Assembly (NCBI GenBank): GCA_021324915.1
Contig: JAJPIC010000001.1
Span: 62,001 to 126,000, forward strand
DNA: 64,000 nucleotides
Direction: 5' to 3'
Source of the DNA: Beijerinckiaceae bacterium
GTDB taxonomy: Bacteria; Pseudomonadota; Alphaproteobacteria; Rhizobiales; Beijerinckiaceae
Shown: positions 49,512 to 56,895 of the stretch, piece after piece
Layout of the letters: each line of letters starts with the position of its first letter
How positions within the stretch are numbered: position 1 is the stretch's first letter
Translations under genes and position numbers: made by a program
The notes under the pieces: model-generated
Database searches by the model: none
Seen by the model: only the letters and a program-made list of their open reading frames with translations
Told to the model about the DNA's origin: nothing

Positions 49512-50411
49512 ATGCGCTTTGAGGGAGCCGGAGCTTTGCGTCTTCCAGCTTGGCCCATTCTCGTCCTTGCCGCCTTGCTGCCGGCCATTTGGGCAATCGA
49601 CCGAGCGGCCGCCGGCGATGATGCGGTACAAGATAATCCCCAAGACAGTCCGATGCCTCCGGACGGGGGGCCAAGCCCGGATGGCGGCGGCACCATCCTG
49701 CGTCTTCCCGGCATGCCGCCGATCCAATTGCCGGCTGGCGTCCATATCTTCGGCCCTGGCGGCGCGCAGCTCCAGGACCCGATGGACCATATGCAGGGCG
49801 GTCCTGCCGATCCTGGACCGCCGAAACGGCCGGCCGTGCAGAGCGAGACGCCGGAGCAGCGCGCCAAGGAAGCCAAGGCCGAGGCCTTGAAGCGAGCCAT
49901 GGCGCCGCATCCAACGCACGCGGCATTGCGCGGCCAGGCGCTCGACCAGCTTTTCAAGCGGCTCTCGGCTGCAAATGACGCCGATGAGGCATCGGGGATA
50001 GCTTCGGCCATCGAGCGGGTCTGGATGGAGACCGATTCCGATACGGCGAGCCTGCTCATGTCGCGCGCCATGGCTGCGCAACAGGCAGGCCATCTGCCGC
50101 TCGCGCTCGAACTTTACGACAAGGTCATCCTTCTCGAGCCGAACTGGGCCGAGGCCTGGGACAAGCGCGCAACCACGCGCTTTCTGGGTAACGATCTCGT
50201 CGGCGCGATGGCGGATTTGCAGCAGACGTTGAAGCTCGAGCCGCGCCACTTTTCGGCGCTCGTCGCCATGGGCTTCATATTCGAGAAGCAGGGCTACGAC
50301 CGGCATGCGCTCGAGGCCTTCCGCAAGGCTTTGATGCTCAACCCGCAGCAGCCGGAGATCAAAGCGATTGTCGACAAGCTGCAGGTCGAAGTCGAGGGCA
50401 GGGATATCTAG
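49512..50411 (+). CDS. Exported TPR repeat protein
   Basis: A 299-residue protein with a signal peptide or single N-terminal helix (LPAWPILVLAALLPAIWAIDRAAAG). Residues 30-115 are low-complexity, rich in Pro, Gly and Asp (GGPSPDGGGTILRLPGM). Residues 155-295 form three or four TPR units (AAQQAGHLPLALELYDKVILLEP, GNDLVGAMADLQQTLKLEP, DRHALEAFRKALMLNP), a plan seen in periplasmic scaffold proteins in Rhizobiales. Start could be the ATG at 49512 or a GTG two codons before; neither has a good ribosome site. I see no more specific function. It ends about 130 bases before pyk's 3' end, with a repeat between. Confidence 0.83.
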   Translation: MRFEGAGALRLPAWPILVLAALLPAIWAIDRAAAGDDAVQDNPQDSPMPPDGGPSPDGGGTILRLPGMPPIQLPAGVHIFGPGGAQLQDPMDHMQGGPADPGPPKRPAVQSETPEQRAKEAKAEALKRAMAPHPTHAALRGQALDQLFKRLSAANDADEASGIASAIERVWMETDSDTASLLMSRAMAAQQAGHLPLALELYDKVILLEPNWAEAWDKRATTRFLGNDLVGAMADLQQTLKLEPRHFSALVAMGFIFEKQGYDRHALEAFRKALMLNPQQPEIKAIVDKLQVEVEGRDI

Positions 50412-50422
50412 CCTAGCCCTCG

Positions 50423-50529
50423 TTCCCGGACGACGTGGGAAGCGTCGATCAGGATCCAGGAGCAAACGGGTCAATCTCGGAAGCTCAACCCTGGACCCCG
50501 GATCTGCGCCCCCGGATCAAGTCCGGGGG
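50423..50529. repeat. Mosaic palindromic repeat, 3' side of pyk
   Basis: The stretch TTCCCGGACGACGTGGGAAG... (50423-50450, continuing with homology to 50471) recurs in inverted form at 52197-52245. CCTGGACCCCGGATCTGCGC followed by CCCCCGGA-TCAAG-TCCGGGGG (50490-50529) recurs inverted at 52273-52313. The last 21 bases form a perfect 8-bp hairpin between two convergent genes and may act as a terminator. The two blocks are the same order in both places while each is inverted, a mosaic pattern. Confidence 0.75.
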
Positions 50530-50544
50530 AAGTGGGCGGGGCGT

Positions 50545-51963
50545 TCAATTCTCGACGTAAGTGATCCGCACCATATTGGTCGCGCCTGGTGAGCCGAAAG
50601 GCACGCCGGCAACGACGATGATCCGCTCTCCGGCGCCGGCAAAGCCCTCGCGTCGTGTGATGACGGCCGCCCGGTTGGCCATGTCGTCGACGTCATGCGC
50701 ATCTTCGGTGACGACCGCGTGCACGCCCCAGACAATGGCGAGGCGGCGTGCCGTCTCGCGGTTTGGCGTCAGCGCAAGCACCGGCGGCCCCGGCCGTTCG
50801 CGCGCAATTCGCAAAGCGGTCGAGCCCGATGCCGTCCAGGCGACGACCGCTTTGAGATCCAGCGTCTCGGCGATGTTGCGCGCGGCCGACGCAATGGCAT
50901 CGGCGCCGGTCGGGTCGGGAACGGCGCGCTGCGCATTGATGATCTGCCGATAGAAGGCGTCGCGTTCCACTTCTTCGGCGATCCGGTTCATGGTTGCGAC
51001 CGTTTCGATCGGATAATGGCCCGAGGCGCTTTCGGCCGAGAGCATCACGGCATCGGCGCCCTCGAAGACGGCGGTCGCCACGTCGGAGACTTCGGCGCGG
51101 GTCGGGACAGGGAGCGAAATCATCGATTCGAGCATTTGGGTCGCAACGACCACCGGCTTGCCGAGCCGGCGGGCGATACGGGTAATGCGCTTTTGCAGGC
51201 CGGGCACTTTTTCGAGCGGCATTTCGACGCCCAGGTCGCCGCGCGCGACCATGAAGCCATCGGAAATATCCATGATCTCTTCGAGGCGCGAGATCGCCTG
51301 CGGCTTCTCGATTTTGGCCATGATGAGGGCGCGGCCGCGCGCCGCCTTTTTGACTTCCGCCACGTCCTCGGCGCGCTGGACGAAGGAGACGGCGACCCAG
51401 TCGATGCCGGCATTGAGCCCGGCGTCGAGGTCGGCGCGGTCCTTCTCGGTCATGGAGGAGACGGGAATTTCGGTATCGGGCAGGCTGACGCCCTTACGGT
51501 TCGAGACCGTGCCGCTCACGTCGACGATAGCGACGGCCTTTTTCGGATAAGCTTCAACGACGTGCAGCCGCACTTTGCCATCGTCGATCAGGACCACGTG
51601 GCCGGGCTGCAGCGCGTTCAAAATCTCCGGATGCGGGAGATAGACGCGCGTCGCGTCCCCCGGCGTCGGATCGAGATCGAAGGCGAACTGGGCACCGCGC
51701 GACAATTGGATCGAAGTCGATTTGAAGCTTCCGATTCTGAGCTTCGGGCCCTGCAGATCAAGCAGGATCGAGATCGGACGCCCGAATTCCTGTTCGATCG
51801 AGCGGATCATGGCGACGCGTTCGCGCATGTCGTCATGGCTCGCATGGCTCATATTGATCCGGAATACGTCGGCGCCCGCCCGGAACAGGTCGGCGAGGGC
51901 GGAACGCTGGGCGGTTGCCGGACCGAGCGTTGCGACGATCTTGCAGCGGCGGAGCCGTCGCAT
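50545..51963 (-). CDS. pyk: Pyruvate kinase
   Basis: A 472-residue glycolytic enzyme making ATP and pyruvate from phosphoenolpyruvate. The A domain carries RRCKIVATLGPA at the start, VFRINMSHASHDD, LDLQGPKLRIG, the B domain between, and the catalytic IMAKIEKPQAI, DGFMVARGDLGVEMPLE and ATQMLESMI; the C domain with WTASGSTALRIAR is complete. AAGGAG lies six bases before the ATG at 51963, while the ATG two codons upstream overlaps that site, so 51963 is taken. In other Rhizobiales I recall pyk next to DUF1036; here the two are 6.6 kb apart. Confidence 0.97.
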   Translation of the reverse strand: MRRLRRCKIVATLGPATAQRSALADLFRAGADVFRINMSHASHDDMRERVAMIRSIEQEFGRPISILLDLQGPKLRIGSFKSTSIQLSRGAQFAFDLDPTPGDATRVYLPHPEILNALQPGHVVLIDDGKVRLHVVEAYPKKAVAIVDVSGTVSNRKGVSLPDTEIPVSSMTEKDRADLDAGLNAGIDWVAVSFVQRAEDVAEVKKAARGRALIMAKIEKPQAISRLEEIMDISDGFMVARGDLGVEMPLEKVPGLQKRITRIARRLGKPVVVATQMLESMISLPVPTRAEVSDVATAVFEGADAVMLSAESASGHYPIETVATMNRIAEEVERDAFYRQIINAQRAVPDPTGADAIASAARNIAETLDLKAVVAWTASGSTALRIARERPGPPVLALTPNRETARRLAIVWGVHAVVTEDAHDVDDMANRAAVITRREGFAGAGERIIVVAGVPFGSPGATNMVRITYVEN

Positions 51964-52167
51964 CGGCATCTCCTTTTGGGCAAAAGGCGCGGATCGCTTC
52001 TAAAAATCGCGTCGCTTGAAGGGCCGGGTTTATAGCGAAAATTTGTGACGGCAAGTGGCCCGGCGAAATTGGGCGAGGCGAAAAGGTCGCGCGAGCGCGA
52101 GCCCGGCGGCTTCTCGTCGACCTGAGCAGCGCGCCGCTAAAGCGGCGCTCTAGATCGCTTGGACCCG

Positions 52168-52313
52168 ATCGATTCTAAAGCATGAACGTGATCGAAACCC
52201 GTTTGCTTCTGGACCCGGATCGACGCTTCCCACGTCGTCCGGGAAAGAGAGGACGCCACTTCCCCGGACAAGCTCCCGGACTTGGTCCGGGGAGCGCAGA
52301 TCCGGGGTCCAGG
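52168..52313. repeat. Repeat block upstream of pyk (part 1)
   Basis: GATCGATTCTAAAGCATGAAC (from 52168) recurs with the two halves reordered at 52381-52405. 52197-52245 is the inverted partner of 50423-50471, and 52273-52313 of 50490-50529, so inverted repeats flank pyk. The palindrome GGACTTGGTCC lies at 52278-52288. Together with the next entries this fills the 495 bases from 51964 to 52458, in which I find no gene; the pyk promoter must lie in 51964-52150. Confidence 0.75.
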
Positions 52314-52459
52314 AAAACCGGTGTCCACTTTTTCGCATCCCGCATTAGATCACGATGCTTTTGGATCGGATCGATCCAAAAGCATGAACGTGATCGATTC
52401 TAAAGATTTGGAGCGGGATTTGTGCGAAAAACCGGTGTCCACTTTTTCGCATCCCGCTC
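52314..52459. repeat. Repeat block at the 3' end of the DyP peroxidase gene (part 2)
   Basis: A 30-base unit beginning AAAACCGGTGTCCACTTTTT occurs exactly twice, at 52314-52343 and 52428-52457. Between them is a large palindrome with arms GCTTTTGGATC/GATCCAAAAGC (52357-52367, 52373-52383) and outer ATCACG/CGTGAT. The second unit lies in a full palindrome: GAGCGGGAT (52411-52419) with ATCCCGCTC (52451-52459) outside and GCGAAAAA/TTTTTCGC inside. Its last base is part of the peroxidase stop codon, so the element may end that transcript. Confidence 0.8.
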
Positions 52460-53778
52460 TAGGCCCGCCGGAAAAGCCCTTGGCCGATAAAGCCGCCTTC
52501 TACGGCCCCGCCGGGGCAGGCGAAAATTCCCCCGCCGATATGGGTCGTGAACTGATTGAGCGCGTCGAGCTTCGACATTTTGTCGAAGATCTTGATGAAA
52601 CCGGTGCGCGGATCGCGCTGATAGGCCATGAAGAACAGTCCCGCATCATAGAGCATGCCCTGTCGCCAGGGCGGCCAGCGCTCGGCAATGAAGGTGAGCC
52701 CGTCGTTATAGGAATAGCTGCGGCGCAAGATCTGCGCGCCGCCGTTGTTTGCCGCGGCGCCTAGCCGCAGATGGGCCGTGTCCGGAATGACCGGATTGCC
52801 GTCCTTGTCGGCCATGTCGAAATCGGGCGGATCGAATTCGCCTTCCGCTCCGAGCGGCGCGCCGGAAGCTTTGCGCCGGCCGATGATCTGTTCCTGAAAA
52901 TCGACGTCGGACCGGTCCCAATGTTCGAGAGAAATGCGGATCCGGCGCGCGACAAGATAGCTGCCGCCGCGCATCCAATCGGGCCCTTCCGCGCCGACCC
53001 AGATGACTTCATCGGGAGAAAGGCCGGGCCGCGAGGGTCCCTTGCGTCCGTTCGGCGCTGGCGCGACGGGATTTTGCGTCCCGTCCTTGAAGCCCAACAG
53101 GTTGCGCGGCGTCTCGCCCATGGCTCCAGAAGAAGAAAAGCCCGTTTGCAGCCAGCGCATCTGGGCGAGGCCGTCCGCCTGCCTGGCGAGCTGGCGCAGG
53201 GCGTGGAAGGCGACCTGCGGATCGTCGGCGCAGGCCTGGATGCAAAGATCGCCACCCGTATGTTCCGGAACGAGCTGATCGCCGTTGAAGCGCGGCAGAT
53301 CGACGAGCGCGGCAGGGCGCTGCGCGGCGAGGCCATAGCGGTCTTTTCCGTCTTTGACAAAAAGGCCAGGACCGAAGCCGAATGTGAGCGTCAGGCGCGC
53401 CGCGCCCAAGCCCTGCGCCTCGCCGGAATCGACGGCAGGCGTGGCGGAATAAGGATTCCTGCCAAGATCCACGACAGGATTGCCGGAGGCGAGCTGTGCG
53501 GCGGCATTTGTCCAGGTCCGCAACAAGCTTTCGACCTCGCCGACTTTCTCAGTGACGAGATCGAAAGCCGCAAAATAGCAATGCGCCTGCTGGGGCGTCA
53601 GGATGCCGGCCTGGTGCACGCCCCAGAACGGCTCGACGGCGTCTAAAGCTGGTGCACCCGAGGCGGGTTGATCGGCGCGCGTTTCGGCGCGTGCCATGCA
53701 GCCGGTGCCGAGTGCGCCGGCGAGCGCACCCGCAGCAGTGAGAAAGCCGCGCCGGGACGTGAAGGGGCAAAAGCTCAT
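52459..53778 (-). CDS. Dyp-type heme peroxidase, Tat-exported (EfeB-like)
   Basis: A 439-residue DyP peroxidase. The N-terminus has a twin-arginine signal (SRRGFLTAAGALAGALG) with Ala-rich end near residue 31, so the folded heme protein is exported. The family motif GFKDGTQNP with the catalytic Asp, the likely proximal heme histidine in DTAHLRLGAA, and the Arg-containing ILRRSYSYNDG follow, and FFMAYQRDPRTGFIKI is the usual dimer motif. EfeB in E. coli was proposed to release iron from heme or to oxidise ferrous iron in the EfeUOB system; dye- and lignin-oxidising DyPs are the alternative. No efeU or efeO is present. Start and the upstream stop overlap by ATGA, so it is translationally coupled to the beta-propeller-like gene. 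Confidence 0.92.
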   Translation of the reverse strand: MSFCPFTSRRGFLTAAGALAGALGTGCMARAETRADQPASGAPALDAVEPFWGVHQAGILTPQQAHCYFAAFDLVTEKVGEVESLLRTWTNAAAQLASGNPVVDLGRNPYSATPAVDSGEAQGLGAARLTLTFGFGPGLFVKDGKDRYGLAAQRPAALVDLPRFNGDQLVPEHTGGDLCIQACADDPQVAFHALRQLARQADGLAQMRWLQTGFSSSGAMGETPRNLLGFKDGTQNPVAPAPNGRKGPSRPGLSPDEVIWVGAEGPDWMRGGSYLVARRIRISLEHWDRSDVDFQEQIIGRRKASGAPLGAEGEFDPPDFDMADKDGNPVIPDTAHLRLGAAANNGGAQILRRSYSYNDGLTFIAERWPPWRQGMLYDAGLFFMAYQRDPRTGFIKIFDKMSKLDALNQFTTHIGGGIFACPGGAVEGGFIGQGLFRRA

Positions 53779-54908
53779 CGCGCCAGAACGAGCGTGTTCA
53801 CTTCGTCCTCCACGAAATAGAATCCGTCGCCCGCCGGCGTGATCGCAATGCCGAAGAGATCGCCGCTTCCGGGCGGCGTCTGCGCTCTATTGGGATCGAC
53901 CCAGCGCGCATAAATCTGCTGTCCGCTGTCGGGATCGACCTCCACGATCTGGCCGTTCAGCCCATTGGTGACGAGGAGATGGCCATTGGGCGCAATTGTC
54001 ATGGCGAGCGGGCGCTTCAAAAGTCCGTCCTTCGTCACGTCGCGGCCGGTTCCGGCGCTATCCTTGCGGGTCGCCGCGTCGGGGACTGCGGCGATGCGAT
54101 TGCCGAGCGCATCGGAGACGTAGAGCGTTCCGTTTTTGCCGAGCGCAAGCCCGGTCGGGCCGATCACGAAGACGCCTTTGTCGGCCTGTTCGCCAAATCC
54201 ATCGCCGATCACCGTCTCGCTGCTGATTGTCGGCGGCTTGCCTTGCGCGATCTCAAGTTCGATGCGCAGAACCGTCGCCTTGTTCAAGACCGGCGCGTTG
54301 TCCTTCGGCGCGCCGACGCCGAAACCGGTATTGCTCAAGAAGAGCGTCGCGCGCCCGTCATTGTCGACGACCGCCATATTGCCCCAAGGGCCGTTGACGT
54401 TCGGGCTGGTCAAGACATTGGCGACCTTGCCCTGCGAATCGAGCACGATCAGGCAGCCCTGTCCCTTGGTGGCCGTCGTCCCGTCTTCGCTCGGCAGGCT
54501 TCCGACGATCACCCAGCCGGATTTCAGCATGGTCATCGCGGTGGTGAGGCCGACGCCGCCCGGGCATTGGGCGAGGTGACGCGGAATTATGGCGAAGAGC
54601 CGCATCGCTTTCGTTGCCGGATCGACGAGGACGATGCTCGTGCCGAGACCCTGCAAGTTGTTCTTGTCGTTGAAATTGTCGACGAGCACGTCGTCCTTGT
54701 GGATCTTGCCCGCCGAGACCGGCGCGACGACGACGGCATAGGGGTTCTGGTCGCCGTTATCCGGCACGGTCGAAGTGAGCGTCGTCTGCCGATGGAGCGT
54801 TTCGAGAAAACCGGTTTCCGCCTGAGCCGCGCCTGGCGCGGCAAGGAAGAACGCGAGATCGAGCAAGGCCGCGACGGCCGCCATTGCGATGATGTGGAGC
54901 TTATGCAT
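53775..54908 (-). CDS. Exported beta-propeller-like (NHL/SMP-30-like) protein
   Basis: A 377-residue protein with a signal peptide (HIIAMAAVAALLDLAFFLAAPGAAQA, cleavage near residue 30). The mature part has repeated propeller-type blades, for example GTSIVLVDPATKAMRLFA, GPTGLALGKNGTLYVSDALGNRIAAV and MTIAPNGHLLVTNGLNGQIVEVDPDSG. Such proteins bind metals or small ligands, or act as lactonases or scaffolds; no catalytic set identifies one. It is placed between a porin and a peroxidase, with GAGGACA before its ATG and a start 14 bases after the porin stop, and it overlaps the peroxidase start. A periplasmic partner of the peroxidase is a fair inference. Confidence 0.8.
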   Translation of the reverse strand: MHKLHIIAMAAVAALLDLAFFLAAPGAAQAETGFLETLHRQTTLTSTVPDNGDQNPYAVVVAPVSAGKIHKDDVLVDNFNDKNNLQGLGTSIVLVDPATKAMRLFAIIPRHLAQCPGGVGLTTAMTMLKSGWVIVGSLPSEDGTTATKGQGCLIVLDSQGKVANVLTSPNVNGPWGNMAVVDNDGRATLFLSNTGFGVGAPKDNAPVLNKATVLRIELEIAQGKPPTISSETVIGDGFGEQADKGVFVIGPTGLALGKNGTLYVSDALGNRIAAVPDAATRKDSAGTGRDVTKDGLLKRPLAMTIAPNGHLLVTNGLNGQIVEVDPDSGQQIYARWVDPNRAQTPPGSGDLFGIAITPAGDGFYFVEDEVNTLVLAR

Positions 54909-54922
54909 ATTGTCCTCGAAGA

Positions 54923-56431
54923 TCAGAAAGTGATGCTGCTGCGCAGGCCGAAGATCGATTCGTCGCCGATGCGCAGGGTCGGATTGTCAGGGTTGGGAAT
55001 GCCGCCGCCGGGACGGAAGACGTATTGAAAGTCGGGCTGCAGCTGCCACCAGGGCGTGATCTGGCACTGGTAGGTCAACTCGACGAAGGTCTCGACCGAA
55101 GGAATGGGCGTCGGCGCGCCGGTGAAATAGACGGCGTCCTGGGCGAGCGCGCTCGCATAGCTGCTCACGCGCGCCACGCCGAAACCGGCGCCGAACGTAT
55201 CATTGTCGCGGCCTTCGAACGGCGCTTTGAGCGTTGCGCCACCGTTGACGCTGAAGCCGATGGCGTTGCGATCGTCCGGTGCCGCCATGATGCGCGTGAA
55301 GAGGCCCAGCGCCTGCGCGCCGTCGGCGCTCGGACGCCAAATCATCTGATCGGCAACGGCATAGAGGCTGAAATTCGTGTCTTCCATCTGCGCCAGGCCG
55401 CTGCTCGTCGGATCGGCGAGCGAGAGGCCGGTCGCATCGAAGCGCGGGCTGGGGAAGGGCGCGGTATCGAACCAGGCGCCGATCTTATAGGTGCCGGGCA
55501 GGCCCGCGGCGTGCTGGCCGTCGTCGATGTCGCCGGCCGAGGGCTGATTGACCGCATATTGGGCTTCTGCGATCAGGAGCGCGCCGGTCGAGCCCACGTG
55601 CAGGAAATTGCCGCCCCAGGCAGAAGAGCCGCGCAATTGTGAATCGTCGTCGAAAGGGCCGCCGGGCGGGTTGTCCTGAAAGACGCCGGCGAGCAAGGTA
55701 AGCGGGCCGACCGGATTGGCGCGTAGCCGCACGCCGAGCGAGGAGAGGGGATAGGCCGGGCCCCCCGCATAAAGATCGGCAGAGGGCACCATGGGCCAGC
55801 CCATCATCGTATTGATGAAGAGGCTCGAGCCCTGGCTCACGATGAACTCGTTGTCGAGACTCTGCTGGCCGACCTTTACGTCCATCTTGCCGTTGAGAAA
55901 GCTCTGCTGATACCAAACTTCCCAGAGCCGTGTCGTCGGATCCGCCGCGATCCCGCTATAGGTCTGCAGGTTCAAAAGATTGGTCGAGCTCAGATTGCGC
56001 CCGCGGATCTGGAACGCGCTGATATTGGCCGTGCCCCCATCCCAGCCGAACCCCTTTTGCGTATCGAGGGCGAGGCCCATGACGGTATAGCCATTGTAAT
56101 TGGCGCTTTGCTTGATGCCGCCCGACGCATTGCCGAAGGCTTCGTTGAGATCGAGAAGGGTGAGCGTCAGGCCGTATTTGCCGAGCGCCGTGCGCAGGCC
56201 GCCCATATCGCCGAGCAGATTGGTGCGCGAAGGCGACAGGAGCCCGGTGAAAAAATTGGGCTCTTGCGCATCTGCGCTCTGCGGCGGCGGACTCGCCTCT
56301 TGTCCTCTGGCCGGCGCGATGCCGGAAGTGGCCAAGCCGAGACTCATGGCCAAGGCTCCGAGCTTGCCGAGCCGACGCAGAAAATGGTTGCGGCGCATTC
56401 GTTCGGGGGAAATTCGCAGTAAGCTTTGCAT
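54923..56431 (-). CDS. OprB family porin (first copy)
   Basis: A 502-residue outer-membrane protein. A signal peptide with an unusually long basic start (LRRLGKLGALAMSLGLATSGIAPARGQ, cleavage near residue 43) precedes a mature part beginning FFTGLLSPSRTNLLGDMGGLR. The OprB signature is clear in GKYGLTLTLLDLNEAFGNASGGI, YQQSFLNGKMDVKVGQQSLDNEF and GVFQDNPPGGPFDDD; the last residues SIFGLRSSITF end in the terminal Phe used by the BAM machinery. OprB porins carry sugars, but the cluster argues that this copy may serve another substrate. AAGG precedes the ATG. It is related to the copy at 56896-58410 along its full length. Confidence 0.9.
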   Translation of the reverse strand: MQSLLRISPERMRRNHFLRRLGKLGALAMSLGLATSGIAPARGQEASPPPQSADAQEPNFFTGLLSPSRTNLLGDMGGLRTALGKYGLTLTLLDLNEAFGNASGGIKQSANYNGYTVMGLALDTQKGFGWDGGTANISAFQIRGRNLSSTNLLNLQTYSGIAADPTTRLWEVWYQQSFLNGKMDVKVGQQSLDNEFIVSQGSSLFINTMMGWPMVPSADLYAGGPAYPLSSLGVRLRANPVGPLTLLAGVFQDNPPGGPFDDDSQLRGSSAWGGNFLHVGSTGALLIAEAQYAVNQPSAGDIDDGQHAAGLPGTYKIGAWFDTAPFPSPRFDATGLSLADPTSSGLAQMEDTNFSLYAVADQMIWRPSADGAQALGLFTRIMAAPDDRNAIGFSVNGGATLKAPFEGRDNDTFGAGFGVARVSSYASALAQDAVYFTGAPTPIPSVETFVELTYQCQITPWWQLQPDFQYVFRPGGGIPNPDNPTLRIGDESIFGLRSSITF

Positions 56432-56530
56432 GGCCAGCCTTCTCTCGTGAGGGAGATTGTTTGGCTGGCTGCCGAAGCCGGAAGGGCGAAGGTTGCTGGC
56501 TGAAGAAGGATACGCACGATCGTGCTCGGA

Positions 56531-56704
56531 TTATTTCGTCAGGATGAGCTTGCCTGTGGCGGTGATCCGCAGCCGGTAATCTTCCTGCTCATGTCGAATG
56601 ATCACGACCTTGTCGTTGCCCAGCAGTTCACGGCTCGAGATTGTCCGCGGCGTCTGCGTGATCGACTGAGTGTGTCGTGTGTCTTGACTCTCGCTTTGCG
56701 CCAT
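56531..56704 (-). CDS. hemP: Hemin uptake protein HemP
   Basis: A 57-residue protein, too short to show in ordinary gene lists. Its C-terminal half SSRELLGNDKVVIIRHEQED and YRLRITATGKLILTK is the HemP family signature. In Bradyrhizobium the homologue HmuP is a co-activator needed, with the regulator Irr, for transcription of heme-uptake genes. The ATG has GGGGG a few bases before. The gene lies 99 bases upstream of the first OprB gene on the same strand, behind an iron-control-like promoter, with a second OprB gene on its other side. No TonB-dependent heme receptor is in the window. Confidence 0.88.
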   Translation of the reverse strand: MAQSESQDTRHTQSITQTPRTISSRELLGNDKVVIIRHEQEDYRLRITATGKLILTK

Positions 56705-56756
56705 CGTGCCCCCGTTCGCCGCCGGATCTATGACCCGAGGAGCAGATGCGTCAACA

Positions 56757-56786
56757 ATTATGTTTTACAATTATAGTAATTCCAAA
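56757..56786 (-). promoter_or_regulatory. hemP promoter with Irr-type iron-control element
   Basis: Read on the minus strand, TTGGAA (56785-56780) and CATAAT (56762-56757) are separated by exactly 17 bases, a very good promoter. The -35 lies inside 56772-56786, which in plus orientation reads TATAGTAATTCCAAA and matches 12 of 14 positions of the Irr iron-control element pattern TTTAGAA-N-TTCTAAA. A half-site TTCTAAA is at 56822-56828. I infer Irr regulation; the presence of Irr in this organism is not shown by the window. The region to the OprB2 stop at 56896 also contains a small hairpin AGGCTT/AAGCCT at 56791-56808. Confidence 0.62.
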
Positions 56787-56895
56787 CTATAGGCTTCGAG
56801 CAAAGCCTGTAATTGTAACCATTCTAAATAGGCAAGATCAGCAACAATACGTGTAGTTTTGGTTTTGCCGCCAGAATTAGATCGCGAGGCTCGTT

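Noticed and set aside
49512-50411. TPR protein as a pilus or cellulose synthase subunit
   Set aside because: The TPR pattern alone is not specific and no related genes are nearby.
52182-52764. Plus-strand frames in the repeat block before the peroxidase gene
   Set aside because: They are made of palindromic repeat units and antisense peroxidase sequence; the repeated peptide stretches reflect the DNA repeats.
56522-56776. Plus-strand frame of 84 codons
   Set aside because: It is antisense to hemP, has an Arg/Leu-rich product without similarity, and crosses the hemP promoter.
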